NCBI GenBank assembly: GCA_038030265.1
Contig: CM075937.1
Location: 43,070,198 to 43,134,197, forward strand
Length of the DNA: 64,000 bases
From: Corythucha ciliata
Lineage: Eukaryota > Arthropoda > Insecta > Hemiptera > Tingidae
Direction of reading: 5' to 3'
Shown here piece by piece: positions 52,970-64,000 of this stretch. Position numbers and translations under genes: made by a program. Position 1 is the first letter of the stretch. Each line of letters opens with the position of its first letter. The notes beneath the pieces are model-generated. The model had not been told where the DNA came from. It did no database searches and was given only the letters and a program-made list of their open reading frames with translations.

Positions 52970-54800
52970 TTAAAACCAATTTTGATTCGGCTCGTTTGTA
53001 TCACTCCTCGCCCCATTATTATGACCCGTAAAACTCCCCACCGTTAAGCGGTCCACACCGGTAACGTGCCAGCCTTGAGCAATCTGGTACGGCTGACGGT
53101 GAGTGGGGTGGGGATAACCGTGAATTGCACTTCCCGGACGTCCTGACAGGTTGTTCATTCCTTTGAGTAGCTTGTCTTTACGTTGCCGGAATGCGACTGT
53201 GAGCGGTTTGTGGTCAGTGTATATTGTAAAAGTATGAGCTTCAAGGATGTGCCGAAAGTGCTGAATAGTTGAATATACAGCGTGTAGTTCTCGGTAGAAT
53301 GCTGGCCATTCCGATTGACGAGGCGTAAGCTTTTGTGAGAAAAAAGCAAGTGGTTGCCAACTGTCACCGATCTTTTGCTGGAGAGAAGCGCCAATAGCGA
53401 CTTGTGAAGAGTCAGTGAAAAGACCCTGTTCGGTGTCTGCCTGAGAGTGAGCGAGGAGAGTCGCGGTCGAGAGTTGTTCTTTGCAGGCGATGAAGGCCTG
53501 GTCAAATTCTGGAGTCCACGTGAGTTGTTGTTTTCCGTGAATTCCAGCTAAAGCATCGTGTAATGGGGCCTGGAATTTGGCCGCGGAGGGGAGAAACGTC
53601 GATAAAAATTTATCATGCCGAGGAATAGACGAAGTCTTTGGGCGGAAGTAGGTCGACTAAAACTCTGAATAGCGGTGACACGATCGGTGGGAGGTTTGAT
53701 GCCAAGACTTGAGACCTCGTAGCCCAGAAAAATAACTGAGGGCAATCCGAGAGAGCATTTTTTAGCGTTAACCAGAATACCGTGATGAGAAAGACATGGG
53801 AAGACAGTACGAAGACGGGAACGATGTTCGTCGGTGTTGCGGGAGAAAATAAGAATACCATCAATGTAGGGGTAACAAAAATCAAGGCCTTGGAGAACTT
53901 CGTCGATGAAACGTTGGAAGATCTGGCCGGCGTTACGAAGACTGAAGGACATGAAAGGAAATTCAAAAAGACAGCAGGGCGTCGTGATGGCCGTTTGGGA
54001 ATGTAATCAGGATTTACAGGAATTTGGTGGTAAGCTTTGACGAGATCGATGGTGGAAAAGATGGTGCATCCGGCTAGACGATGTGTGAAATCGTGAATGT
54101 GACGAACGGGGTAACGATCGGGAATTGTTCTAGCGTTTAGTGCGCGGTAATCTCGCAAGGGCGCCAACTGCCAGTTTCGGGACCATGTGCAGGGGTGAAG
54201 ACCAGGGTCCATCAGAGCGACGTGCGATCCCAGTTTGAAGCATTGCGTCAAATTCGGCCTTGGCGATACGAAGGCGGTCAGGGGCTAGGCGACGAGGGTG
54301 AAAAGAGATCGGGGGACCTGGCGTCGTATTGATGAAATGGACTGTCGAGTGCTGGACGATGCTTGGGGAGACACGTGGCCTTGTGAGTTCGGGAAAGTCT
54401 TACAGGATTGATGGAAGAGTCGACGAGGTGCAGGTGGATAACACTTGAAACTTGGTTGAGAGTTCCCGGTTGAAGTACAAGGCGGTGAGAGACCCGTGAC
54501 GGAATCAATAAGTCTAGTATTGCGACAATCAGGAAGAAGGGAGAAATGAGAGAGGAAATCAGAGCCAATGAGAAGAATTTGCACGTCGGCTATTACAAAC
54601 GTCCACGTGAGGTCCCGGCGGAGGCCAAAATCGAGTTTTAGACGAATATGTGTGTCTGTCGGAATTGTTGGCAACGGTCAAGTCATAGTCGAGACGGCGG
54701 CGATATTCAGGTACGAAGCGACGGGGAAGGCAACACAAGTCGGAACCGGTGTCAATTAAAAAATCTTCGTTTTGTGCTTCGGTCAACGATGAACAAGCGG
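52970..54800 (-). pseudogene. Decayed Ty3/gypsy element (protease, RT, RNase H)
   Basis: Minus strand. Protease FLIDTGSDLCCLPRRF (about 54760). RT: LRDYRALNARTIPDRYPVRH (about 54150), FSTIDLVKAYHQIPV (about 54050), CYPYIDGILIFSR (53880, catalytic YIDG instead of Y-D-D, so probably inactive), VIFLGYEVSSLGIKPPTDRV. RNase H: LFTDSSQVAIGASLQ (about 53410), ELHAVYSTIQHFRHILEAHT, IYTDHKPLTVAF. The style resembles CsRn1/Kabuki-type gypsy elements, from memory. At least two frameshifts; gag and integrase were not found; no LTRs seen. Confidence 0.8.
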
Positions 54801-54939
54801 CGTCCTTTCGTCGGGCAGTCGGTGCCCGCTACTGCTGACTGCCCTGTAAGTTTGACGCTAAAAAAGAACATGGACGGTTGCACTTGCGGGTGTCGTGAAC
54901 AATAATAAAAAATAAAATGAGGAAAGGTGACGCCAAATA

Positions 54940-55370
54940 TAGCCGCGCAAATTAGCGTTTTTCCCAAAATTTAGCGGCGCGAATTAGCGATTTTTCCCCC
55001 TTTCAACGAGAATGAGCGCTTTTTCTCGCTTTTAGCCACGAATTATAGCGTTTAATCACAACTTTAGCCGTGAATCAGAGTTTGGTCTCAAATTTAGCCG
55101 TGAATTAGCGCTCTTCTCAATATTACCCGCGAATTAGAATTTGATCACAATTTTGGCCGCGCATTAGCTTTTTTTTTGGGGGGGGGGGGCGTGAATTAGC
55201 CCATGTGCCATGAATCAGCGTTTGTCTTCAAATTTGTCAGCGCGAATTGTCCATTTGTATCTCTTTCTGCTTTTTCACCACATTTTAGCCATTATAAGCA
55301 ATTAGCGTTTGCATCGATTTCAACCGCGAAACAGTGTTTTTCTCCAATTTAGTTGAGAAAAAGCGTGTAA
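54940..55370. repeat. Lexicon repeat A
   Basis: Clear run of GCGAATTAGCG / TTTTTCTC / ATTTAGCCGTG words with a G run near 55181-55189. No gene. Confidence 0.85.
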
Positions 55371-56862
55371 ACACTGTTATTTAAAATTTGCTTTAATTTT
55401 TACGTGTAGTAATTATAGTTGAGCCATAGTTTTAATTGAACAAAGAAAATAAATTGAATTTAAGTACCATATCGAGAGAAAATTAGAAATATGATAAAAT
55501 GTGAAACCCAAAAAGCTGGGAAGGATACTCGCTCGCTCTCTATCGGAAAGCCCCTGAATTCCTTCCATTAACCCCATCCTTTTGACTCAAACTCCCTACC
55601 ACCACGAGCCGGGGTAAATAAGCCAATGAAACAACACACACACACAGAGTTGGTCTGATCTAGTCTTGTCGCAATTGGAGACTAGAGTCGCATGGAGCCA
55701 ACTGCAGCAAGCGAACGAGTGCAATTCGAGTCCAAACCGGGAAAAGAGCCACGGAGCAGAAGGTGCAAACGTCGCGATAAGTGCACATCTAACGTCAAGA
55801 GCGAAGTAAAGTGTAGAGCCAGTCGAACCAGTCTGTCGGTTTTCGGTCGTGTACGTGCTGTCGGTTTGCGGTCGGCCGTGGCGTGTGAGCGCCACGCCGT
55901 AAAAGTGCAAACGAAAATTATCAGTCAGTATAAGAGGTTTGTTCGTTTGTTGTTCAGTGTAGTGGTGCAGGTGTCGTTCGAGCAGTCCGGGATTTACGTC
56001 ATTTCTTCAAAGCAAACGAACGCTTTTCGTGCAAATGGCTAACCTTCCGGTAACAAAAACGTTACCATGATTTATTTCCGCTTCTCAGAAGGAAATGATT
56101 GACGAAAGGTAATTATTGAGCAGGTTATAACATTTCGAGCAGCAAGCTCCTCCTAATTTTTCAGTGTGGATGGTGCTGCACTGAACAGTCCGAGATTTGA
56201 CAAACGAACGCTTTCAGTGTAGTTCGGGATTACAAAAGAACGCTTTTCGGACTGTTCGTGCAGTCCAGAGCAGCTCCGGACGACAAACGAACAAACCTAA
56301 TGAGTACTGTGCGCTAAGAGTGTCGGTGCAGTACGAGCATCAGCCCGAAGGGAATTTCGACGCAGAGGAGCAGGCATCTTTCCGACGCCACGGAGCAACA
56401 CAGTGAGCGCAGCACCCACCCAACGCGACATATCGGTGCCTAACCACGTCGAGCAACGTACGAAGCAGCGATAACGCACGGCGTATCGAACCAAGCGCTA
56501 CACCAGCTGACACGAGCCTAACGCACTGCGGCGCTGTCATTCGTATTTGACTACCCAAGACAACCAGTTCCCGACGCGGCTTACCCGGACGAGCTTCACG
56601 TCGCAGACAACGCCTATTGCACTCGGCGCGGAGCAACCACCCTGGATTGACAGTTACCCCGGTCGCCGTTTTGGTGAGTTCAGTCTCCTTCTTCCTCTCG
56701 TCCTCTGTTCACACGCTTAACCCAGTAATTCTTGTAGCCAACCCAGTATTTCGAAGAGCGGCGAGCGAAGTTTCGAATCTAATTTCTGGACGAAATCTCT
56801 TTTCACGTTGCTATAAAAATTAGAACCGTTCTTTTTTATTTCTTACCAGTCAACGAATGATA
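55371..56862. other. Compositionally distinct, GC-richer tract without a recognised gene
   Basis: From about 55680 to 56640 the sequence is richer in GC and CpG than its surroundings and lacks lexicon words. Several frames stay open for 60-116 codons, but none gives a recognisable protein and their composition (Arg/Ser/Val) looks like GC-bias. A MITE occupies 55935-56298. It could be a promoter or 5' UTR tract, or an LTR-like fragment; nothing proves either. Confidence 0.35.
55935..56298. mobile_element. MITE, AGGTYTRYTCGTTTGTCGTC family, copy 2
   Basis: The ends AGGTTTGTTCGTTTGTTGTT and (complement) AGGTTTGTTCGTTTGTCGTC are close to those of 52173-52322. 364 bp. The interior has repeated AGTCCGGGATT / AACGAACGCTTTTCG words. 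Confidence 0.7.
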
Positions 56863-58677
56863 CTAGAAGGAATGAGCGAAAGCAGAAATTTTGACTCCGG
56901 AATCATGTTTGGACTAGTTAGGAGGTAAAAATACTAAAAGTCCTCACCCCTAGGAGGTGAGCCCGAGAGGAGGGAGCACAAAGAAGGTACGGAGGTAAGC
57001 CGTGGGAAAGTTGATTGGTGGAGGGGGGATTTCAATGACGTAGGAGGGCTTGCGTAGTTTAACAGTGGACCAACGCCGCACGGGGATTACGTACCAAAAC
57101 TGTCTAGTAAAAGTCCGATGATCTCAAGACTATATTCCAGGAATTTCGAAATTTTACCATTCTTGTATTTCTAGTAGGATAAGGTGGGTTAGGTATGGAC
57201 AATGTCTGTTTAAGTGTTGCGTTGGGTATAAACGATTTTGTATTCAAAATACTAAAAATTCTGAATGGAGTTTAAGCTCCTAAGATCTTCAGCTTAGAGA
57301 ACAGAACTTCAAGCCCATGTGTTCGGCCCGGGCCTAAGTCCGAATTTCATGAATCATTTGAACTATAACGAACGTCGCTGGTGAACGCTAGGATTCACTG
57401 GTAAATGCTAAGATTTACAAGACGTCGGTCTTTCACCGTATCATATACGTATATTTATGTTCTGCTCACGCTGAGCGTAAATTTAGTAGGTATATGAAAA
57501 GTCTGAACATATCAGATTAACTCAAATAATAAACCACTCCACTTATGAGGGGATGAAGATTTAAACCCGTTGTTTGTCCTGGTCACTAGTCTCTTGAAAC
57601 GATGGCACTAAAACTGTATCTGTGCCATCATCATCATCATCGCCCTTTTTCTGATCGTCAAGTGACTCCTATTGACGCTGCTCCCGTAGCAGCTTCGCAG
57701 ATGTTGAAGCATGGCATCGATGCCTTCCTACATCCAAATTTTCCACTGCTGTGGTCGGTAATACACCGACGAAATAATATAAGATTGAGGTTATAGTGTA
57801 TAGTATACCGGTGCAGTGGAGCTGGTTGCTTGGTTTGAATGGGAACAAGACGGCTGTTGCTGTTCTGATCCCATACCCAGTTTTAGGGCTCAATGCATTT
57901 CCAAACGAAATTTGAGGCCGGAAACCCGGAAACTGTGCTCCTGGGTGACTCCCTCGGTTAGTAGGAGGAATGAAATGCCAAGTTTTATGATCGATGCAGA
58001 CTTTAGGAAGCATTAGAGACGATATGGGTGTTGAGGGAGGTATCCATCTTGTTTGCACCGTACCAGCTTAAAAAGCACCTGTTTCCCATATTCTCAGCTG
58101 GTAAAGCAGTGTGTATTCACACTACAGGTGTTTTCCTTTCCATACCTGTCTCTCAACTTGCCTATTGAGAAAATGTATACCATTCTTGAAGTTTCACAAC
58201 AGTTCAACCAAAAAAGTTGAAATTGGCCAACATTTTTAAAACTCGTGTTTACGTATGTATGTTTATGTAAGATAATTAAATCCTCTAAACTTCCTTCCTG
58301 AGGGCTTTCTCCTAGGATAAACGATTTAGACGATATAAAAGAGTGTTCAACGGTAAACGTAGAATAAAAATATTTTTTTCGGACATTTTTACTTTTGCGG
58401 GGGCATGTATTTCGAGAACGGTTAGGAATTAGTGAAACATGCATATTATGACAAAGTTTTCTGATATTTGTGTCAGCTTTAATTGGTTATCACAAAAGTT
58501 TTGCCTACGATGCTCTGTTTCCGAGATATCAGTGAAAATTCGAAAAATTGTACCTTCTTTGTGCTCCCCCCACTCGGGCTCACCTCCTAGGGGTGGGGAC
58601 TTTTAGTATGTTTACCTCCTAACTAGTCCAAACATGGTTCCGGAGTCAAACTTTCTGCTTTCGCTCATTCCCTCTAG
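56863..58677. mobile_element. 1.8-kb DNA transposon with 128-bp terminal inverted repeats
   Basis: The arms 56863-56990 and 58550-58677 are inverted copies with only about ten mismatches by eye (words GGAATGAGCGAAAGCAGAAA, CATGTTTGGACTAGTTAGGA, GGTGAGCCCGAG, GAGCACAAAGAAGGTAC). Both ends carry CTAG, which may be a 4-bp target duplication or part of the TIR. The interior has no recognisable transposase; frames at 57602-57796 and 57669-58058 are short and unconvincing. A non-autonomous element of unknown superfamily. Confidence 0.85.
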
Positions 58678-58739
58678 ACCACCTTTTTGAACACTCGTTT
58701 ACTGGACTATTATAGTCTTTTTTATTTTATTTTACAAAC

Positions 58740-58813
58740 GTGTCACAAGCGGTTTGTTTCACTTTTAGGCATGAATTAGCGCTTTTTCTCAATGTTAGCA
58801 ACAAATTAGCGTT

Positions 58814-58857
<44 letters not shown>

Positions 58858-59100
58858 GCGATTTTTTTCGTTTATTACTATGGAGTTGCTCTTTTTCTTT
58901 TGATTATAGCCGCGCACTCGGCCGAGGAAAAGTAGGCAAAACGGTTTTTTCATGGAAGGGTCACCATAACCCGTGTACTATAGATTTTTCAAAATTTTAG
59001 ACTGGTAGTTGTTTCGAGAGACCACGAAGTAGCGCATTTTCCCCATTTTAGCCTCTATCGAGCGCTTTAATTAAAATAAAGCCGGTCGAATGGAATGAAA
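58740..59100. repeat. Lexicon repeat A with a 38-base T run
   Basis: GAATTAGCGCTTTTTCTCAA words, a T run at about 58817-58854, more family A to 59060. No gene. Confidence 0.75.
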
Positions 59101-60109
59101 ACCGTCAATATAGGAGCCAAATCGCAGTTTCTTTTCACGTTCCTCCATCCATGAAAATCCCAATTTTTCCGTATTTGAGCTTTTCGGGGGCCAGAGGTGG
59201 TCTGCCCCCCTCACCCTTACCATAGTATGCTACTACGATGACGTCTCCATAGTCGGGGCAAACAACAATTCTAGCGTCAAACGGATCCCGCAAAACAGCG
59301 ATGAATCGTGTATCGGTCAATTCGGTAACTATCAACTGTCAGACAAAGAAATTTTACCGCCGCTAAACTGTCAAACAATGAATTTCTACTTCGGTCAGGC
59401 AATGACGTATTTTATCGATTGTTTTCCGGCTTCATAATCACGCTTTACCACCGGAAGGATAAAAAAAAAAAAAAAAAAAACTATTTCAAACCAAACAAGC
59501 GTGTTATGATGATTTATATGGTTAAAAAACAGTCAAAAATGCCTAATATTGTGTCATTACATTACAATGAAAAGATAAGGCTGCTTTCTGCTTTTGTCTG
59601 CTTTCTGCATTTCTAAAAATGAATACATTTTATAGGATGGTGGTACAACAGTAGGGTGGTGGAGGTAGGGGAGGACCTTATAGGAGTTAATTAATGGAGC
59701 TTAATTGACTTATGACGAACTCAGGAGGTATTAAACAATTTGTTTTTCCGCTCCACAGAAAGTTATAAATACGTCAAACATGATTAACTGAATAGTGAAT
59801 TAATAAAAAAGGGTTCTGTCTTCCCGTTTTTATACAAAAGCGGAAAATAGGAAATAATGAGGAAAAGCGGTCAAATAAATAAAAAAATAAAGTAAAAAGG
59901 TGAAACAACGCTTTTGGCCTCACATCTCACGCACGCGCTTTTTTATTTATTTTTGCGTTGAAACTTGAAAATTCTCGAATACCTCTCCCACGAGGGGCGA
60001 TTTTCCGAAAGTTAATTCCTTCCTTTGCGGGTGTACAGCGTGGAATGATTTTTAACGGTTACTTATTTAAAATTTCTCAACGCGGAAAGGATGTGTGTTT
60101 AACAACTAA
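59101..60109. other. Intergenic, nothing recognised
   Basis: No gene. It includes an A run (59461-59480) and a GGTGGTCTGCC/TAGTATGCTACTACG segment shared (inverted) with 25205-25250. Confidence 0.4.
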
Positions 60110-60290
60110 GGCCGGTCGTTCACTGGAAGCGTTTTCGAGCGGCGCTACAACGAGCTTACATCCAAAAGGGCTTAAATTATGAATTCACTGAAGCTAAGCC
60201 TGCAGTGGACGATGTCACATTCAATTTGAGCCTTTGGGATGTACGCTCGTTGTAGTGCCGCTCGAAAACACTTCCAGTGGACGACCGACC
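60110..60290. mobile_element. PIF/Harbinger-like MITE, TAA target duplication, nearly palindromic
   Basis: The ends GGCCGGTCGTTCACTGGAAG and (complement) GGTCGGTCGTCCACTGGAAG extend through CGTTTTCGAGCGGC and CTACAACGAGC for about 70 bp each, so most of the 181-bp element is foldback. Flanked by TAA (60107-60109, 60291-60293). Confidence 0.85.
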
Positions 60291-60600
60291 TAAAGGAATA
60301 ATAAGCTCTAAAAAAAAGGCCTTGAATGGGTCGGTCGGAAGATCATTAATTATCTTTTTAGGCCTAATCCCTTCGAACAAATGAGTTCATGGACCTTGGG
60401 AGGATTATTGGGTGTATTAGTTGATAGTTTAATTTGATTAACTTGACGCAATTTATTTCAGTAGAAAGCTACTATAAGGAAAAACAATTATTGACTGCGT
60501 TTTATCGGAGGTGTAATAAATAATAAGTCCAAAAACTTTTTAAATAAATAGTAGCAACCTGTTTTTAAACACGGCACTGTCAGTTGAACTTTCTTCAACG

Positions 60601-63247
60601 ATGGATCGCGGAGAAGGTGAAACTCCATTTTTCATACCCTTCCACTTCCTTCACGAGTGGGTACACTTAATAATCCCCTAGTTTTTATTTTATTTTTTGT
60701 ATAGGCGGCGTTTTCGGGGGTTCCCAGGAAAAATCTTTGGCGTGGCCAGAGTTTATCATCGTGATACTCACTCTCATCGTATCGATCGTTCTCAGCTATA
60801 CATTTTACAAACCAGGCGGTAAAAATGGCGGGGGATACTTCACGGGATCGGCGATGCCTGTTTACGCCATTTGTATGTCACTCATTGCTTCGTAAGTTGT
60901 TTATTTTTTATTTTTGAGGTATATATGTATATTAAGGATGAATACCACGCGGAATCTTATAAGGTCCACTTCAGGCGTCTCACTTTTGGGGAAGCCTGCT
61001 GAAGCGTACCAACATGGATTTGAGTTCGTTCTCTCGTTCTCGGCAAATTTAATTGTTACGACCGTATTAGTTCACGCTATACTTCTACCTGTTGTGATGC
61101 AGTTGAAGGGATCATCTGTTTACGATGTTCGAAGCGACATTTTTATTTCTGTGGAAGCACATCATCAACATCGTGTTTAAAATTTTCTTTTTTGCAGTAT
61201 TTTACCCTCAGATTTGGGCCAAGCATAGGAAAAATCGTTACAACGACGCATATTCTCACCAAGGTATTTTTTTTTGGCAGTCGTTAGGTTGCTGCGAACA
61301 CTGAAATTAAAATATTTTCTCCGACAAGATCTTTCATTCCACGCTGGCACTTATCCCTCCAGCAATTGTCATCCATGAATGTAAGTATAACGCTCTAGAT
61401 TTAACTATGAGATGAAAACGATTCGAAAATGGAACGCTGTGTTGCAGTTTCTGGTTTGGACGTCTCCCTTGTTGCGACCACCCTCTCTATCGTCACCGCT
61501 CTCTATACAATGCTTGCAAGAAATACGTCAATATCGTCCGATATATGAACACAATGTTAACCCCACCCCCACCCTTGTTCTGTCACAGGGTGGACTTAAA
61601 GGAGTTATCTGGACGGACGTGTTTCAAGGCGTCATAATGTTTGCAACAATGGTAATTTTGTGCGTTGTAAGCGTCATTAAAGTCGGAGGTCTCGGCGAAA
61701 TATTCAGAATTTCTTACGAGAGCGGTCGTTTTGATTTCAGCGAGTATAAGACACTTGAAAGGGTTTAAAATGTTTGAATGTAATCGAGATCAGTCCCTCA
61801 CCCCCCTCCTCCTCCCATAAATTCCCTCCATGCAGGCCGACTCTAGATCCAACGAAGCGGATACCTCTCTGGGTCTGTTTGGGATCATTGCCGGCCATAT
61901 CACCACTGGCGATCAATCAGGCCTGTTTCCAGCGCTTTAAAAGTCTGTCGACGTTGCGACAAGTTCGAATGTAGATACAACGTGCAGTTGAACGGGAAGG
62001 GGTGAGGGGTTCTAAACTAACAATAATAATGTGTTTATTCGGACAGAGCTTTGTGGTCGAACGTTACGGGTATGATCTTATTCGCTTTTTCGTCGAGTTT
62101 TATCGGATTAGCCGTCAACGCTTATTATTATGGCTGCGACCCGAAATCAGTTAATGTAAATTCAATTACACAGATTTAAATCCGAGGTAATGGATAGATT
62201 TTGTTGAAAATTAGCTGGTCGAGGATTATTCCGGTGTAATTATTTACTGGTTGAAAGACGTAGGAAGTACAATTTTCAGCTTCCGAGGTTTATACATTGG
62301 GGGCATCGTTAGCGCTTCAATCAGGTAAACTCAAACAATGTTTGAGCTTTCAAATGCCGCCTTTTAAATAAAAATGTTTGACGCATGAATTTAGCACGAT
62401 ATCCACCAATCTGAACACGGCCGCCAGTCTCGTCTGTTCAGAAATAACAAAACTGATGGCGGACGGTAAAAAATTGACCGTGTTTCACCATCGTCTTTTG
62501 ACCGTTGTAATCGGAGCCCTAGCCACTGTCATCACTCTGTTCATGGGCAATTCTGACACACTACTTGAACTGTCGCTCAGCTTCTTGTGTCTCGAAAGCA
62601 CTGTTTCCGCTCTTTTCATCCTTGGGGTGCTGTTCGTTCCCGCTAATTTAAGAGTATAGAGTATTCTTTCCCACCTCCCGTCCCTTGCACTCGCCCTACG
62701 GGTTTCAAACTTTAAAATCAGAGTTGATTTTCACAGGGAGCGCAACTCGGTGGTATTATCAGTTTACTCTCAGTCCTCACATTTTTGTTTGGTCGTCGTT
62801 GGTACGCCGCACATGGTGTCATATTTCCGAGCTCCAAGAAATTACTTCGTACAGACTTGTGCCCTTTTAATGTCACATCACCGTCCGGCCCACATTTTGA
62901 GTGATTATTAACTTTTTTTAAAGCACTTAACCCAAGAAACTCATTAAATCCATTTTGACTTTTTTTATTTCAGTTTTACAGGCAACGATAAATTCAACGA
63001 TATGCCCGTAATTTTCAAACTGTCTCCAATAATTGTCGGCATTCTATCGTTTCTCTTAACGCTAGCCATTGCAGTGACGGTGAGTCTTCTTTTTCCCGAG
63101 AAAAAAAGGTCGAAGGAATCGCTCAACCCCAATCTGTACTCAAAGTGGGTACATCGATTTTTACCGGATGTAAAAATCGACGCCGAGTACACCGAAATTC
63201 CTACCGATGAAGCTATGAATACCCTTAGAGTAAAAACTGACTATTAG
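60601..63247 (+). CDS. SLC5-type sodium:solute symporter
   Basis: Plasma-membrane Na+-coupled uptake protein, closest in style to the multivitamin/monocarboxylate branch of SLC5 (SMVT/SMCT-like); substrate unproven. Thirteen exons: 60601-60616, 60705-60891, 60964-61126, 61198-61263, 61329-61380, 61448-61515, 61589-61743, 61836-61970, 62047-62155, 62215-62324, 62395-62653, 62737-62900, 62974-63247 (TAG). All phases close, 585 aa, the family's normal length. Landmarks: GYFTGSAMPVYAICMSLIAS, GVSLLGKPAEAYQHG, YTMLGGLKGVIWTDVFQG (core SSF signature), LAINQACFQRFKSLSTLRQV (the NQxxxQRxLS motif), GLYIGGIVSASISTISTNLN (Na+-site region of TM8). C-terminal membrane segment PIIVGILSFLLTLAIAVTVS and a cytosolic tail. 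One intron (61516-61588) needs a GC donor. AATAAA at 63272. Confidence 0.93.
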
Positions 63248-63271
63248 AGGCAGACAATTCTTATTTAGAAT

Positions 63272-63277
63272 AATAAA
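63272..63277 (+). promoter_or_regulatory. Poly(A) signal of the SLC5 gene
   Basis: AATAAA 25 bp after the stop codon. Confidence 0.7.
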
Positions 63278-63409
63278 AACAAGTATTTTTATGTCTCTCT
63301 AATCATAATACTTGAACTGTGTTCTTTTTGCCATTTCCCTTTATAACTTTCCGACTGAGTCCGCCTCTTGGAACCAACCGATCATACTATTTTATTGCAG
63401 GAATTATTT

Positions 63410-64000
63410 ATTAGCCGCAAATCAGCGCTTTTTGACAATTTTAACGGTGAATTAGCGTTTTTTCCTCAATTTTAAGTAGATACTAAAATTATAGCGCTTC
63501 CTCATAGTTTTATAGGTCTGTGAATAAATGAATTATTGCCGAGAATCAGCGCCTATTCTCAGTTTTAACCGCAAATAAGCGAATTTCTCAACTCGGGCTA
63601 TGGTTTAGCGTTTATTCTCAATTTTATATAACAGACAATAGTTTTTTCTCAATAATTTTAGACGTGAAATGGTGGTTTCCCTCAACTTTTGCTTGGAATT
63701 ATCAGTTATTCTCAGTTTTTGTCGTGAATTAGCGCCTTCTGACAATTTTAGCCGAGAATTAGCTAGTGTAGTTTATTCTGCATTTTAGTCGTGAAATATT
63801 CGTGCTTTTTCTCAATTTTAGCTGCTAATTATTGCGCCTCTTCACAGTTTTAGCCTTGAATAAACGCATTTTTATTTTTCTCCATGTTTGCTGGGAATCA
63901 GCAGCGCCTTTTCTAGACTAGATGTGAATTAGCGTTGTTTTTTTATTTAATTTTAGCCATGAATGGGCTTCTCTCTTTATTTACTCACGAATTTTCCTCC
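63410..64000. repeat. Lexicon repeat A at window end
   Basis: About 18-20 units with GTGAATTAGCG, TTTTCTCAATTTTAG and AGCCGAGAATTAG words, running off the end of the window. Confidence 0.85.

Noticed and set aside
53155..53505. 116-codon open frame on the minus strand
   Set aside because: It is a shadow of the gypsy RNase H, which reads in a neighbouring frame (YTDHKPL and TDSSQ motifs).
55692..56042. 116-codon open frame
   Set aside because: No recognisable domain; biased Arg/Ser composition; overlaps a MITE end. Open frames of this length are expected in the GC-richer tract.

Overview
This is animal nuclear DNA. Genes have short GT-AG introns with pyrimidine-rich acceptors, and most of the window is repeats and transposons. 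Two paralogous CHK/EcKinase-like (DUF1679-type) kinases point to an ecdysozoan, most likely an arthropod, but I cannot name the species. Exon models were built by hand from reading frame, splice sites and family resemblance. Where exact exon phases are given, they close.

Host genes (all + strand): the last four exons of an SLC16/monocarboxylate-transporter-like gene (28-949); a SUN-domain nuclear-envelope protein (16564-24105, 527 aa); two intact EcKinase-like paralogues (28094-29525 and 36009-37451, 397 aa each) inside a tandem 4.4-4.5 kb duplication; Ku80/XRCC5 (39574-45293, 617 aa); and an SLC5-type sodium:solute symporter (60601-63247, 585 aa, 13 exons). They belong to unrelated pathways (transport, LINC complex, small-molecule phosphorylation, DNA end joining), and nothing suggests they act together.

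Mobile DNA: a very young Ty3/gypsy element (8683-15248) has 371-bp LTRs differing at one base, a 4-bp target duplication, open gag and pol, and a textbook -1 frameshift signal. A decayed reverse transcriptase with a restriction-like endonuclease (R2/Utopia-like) lies precisely inside inverted repeats flanked by TTA (4759-8266). This TIR-bounded retroelement gene is the oddest object here. There are also two decayed gypsy elements (31.6-34.7 kb, + strand; 53.0-54.8 kb, - strand), an I-type LINE remnant with a (TAA)n tail, and a tRNA-derived SINE nested in that LINE with a perfect 12-bp target duplication. Several MITE families occur, including a PIF/Harbinger-like group with GGCC ends and TTA/TAA target duplications. 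A 1.8-kb element has 128-bp TIRs.

The rest is dominated by degenerate 'lexicon' repeats: units of about 20-35 bp that reuse a few fixed words in shuffled, mutated order and in both orientations. They occupy most intergenic DNA and the long introns of the SUN and Ku80 genes.
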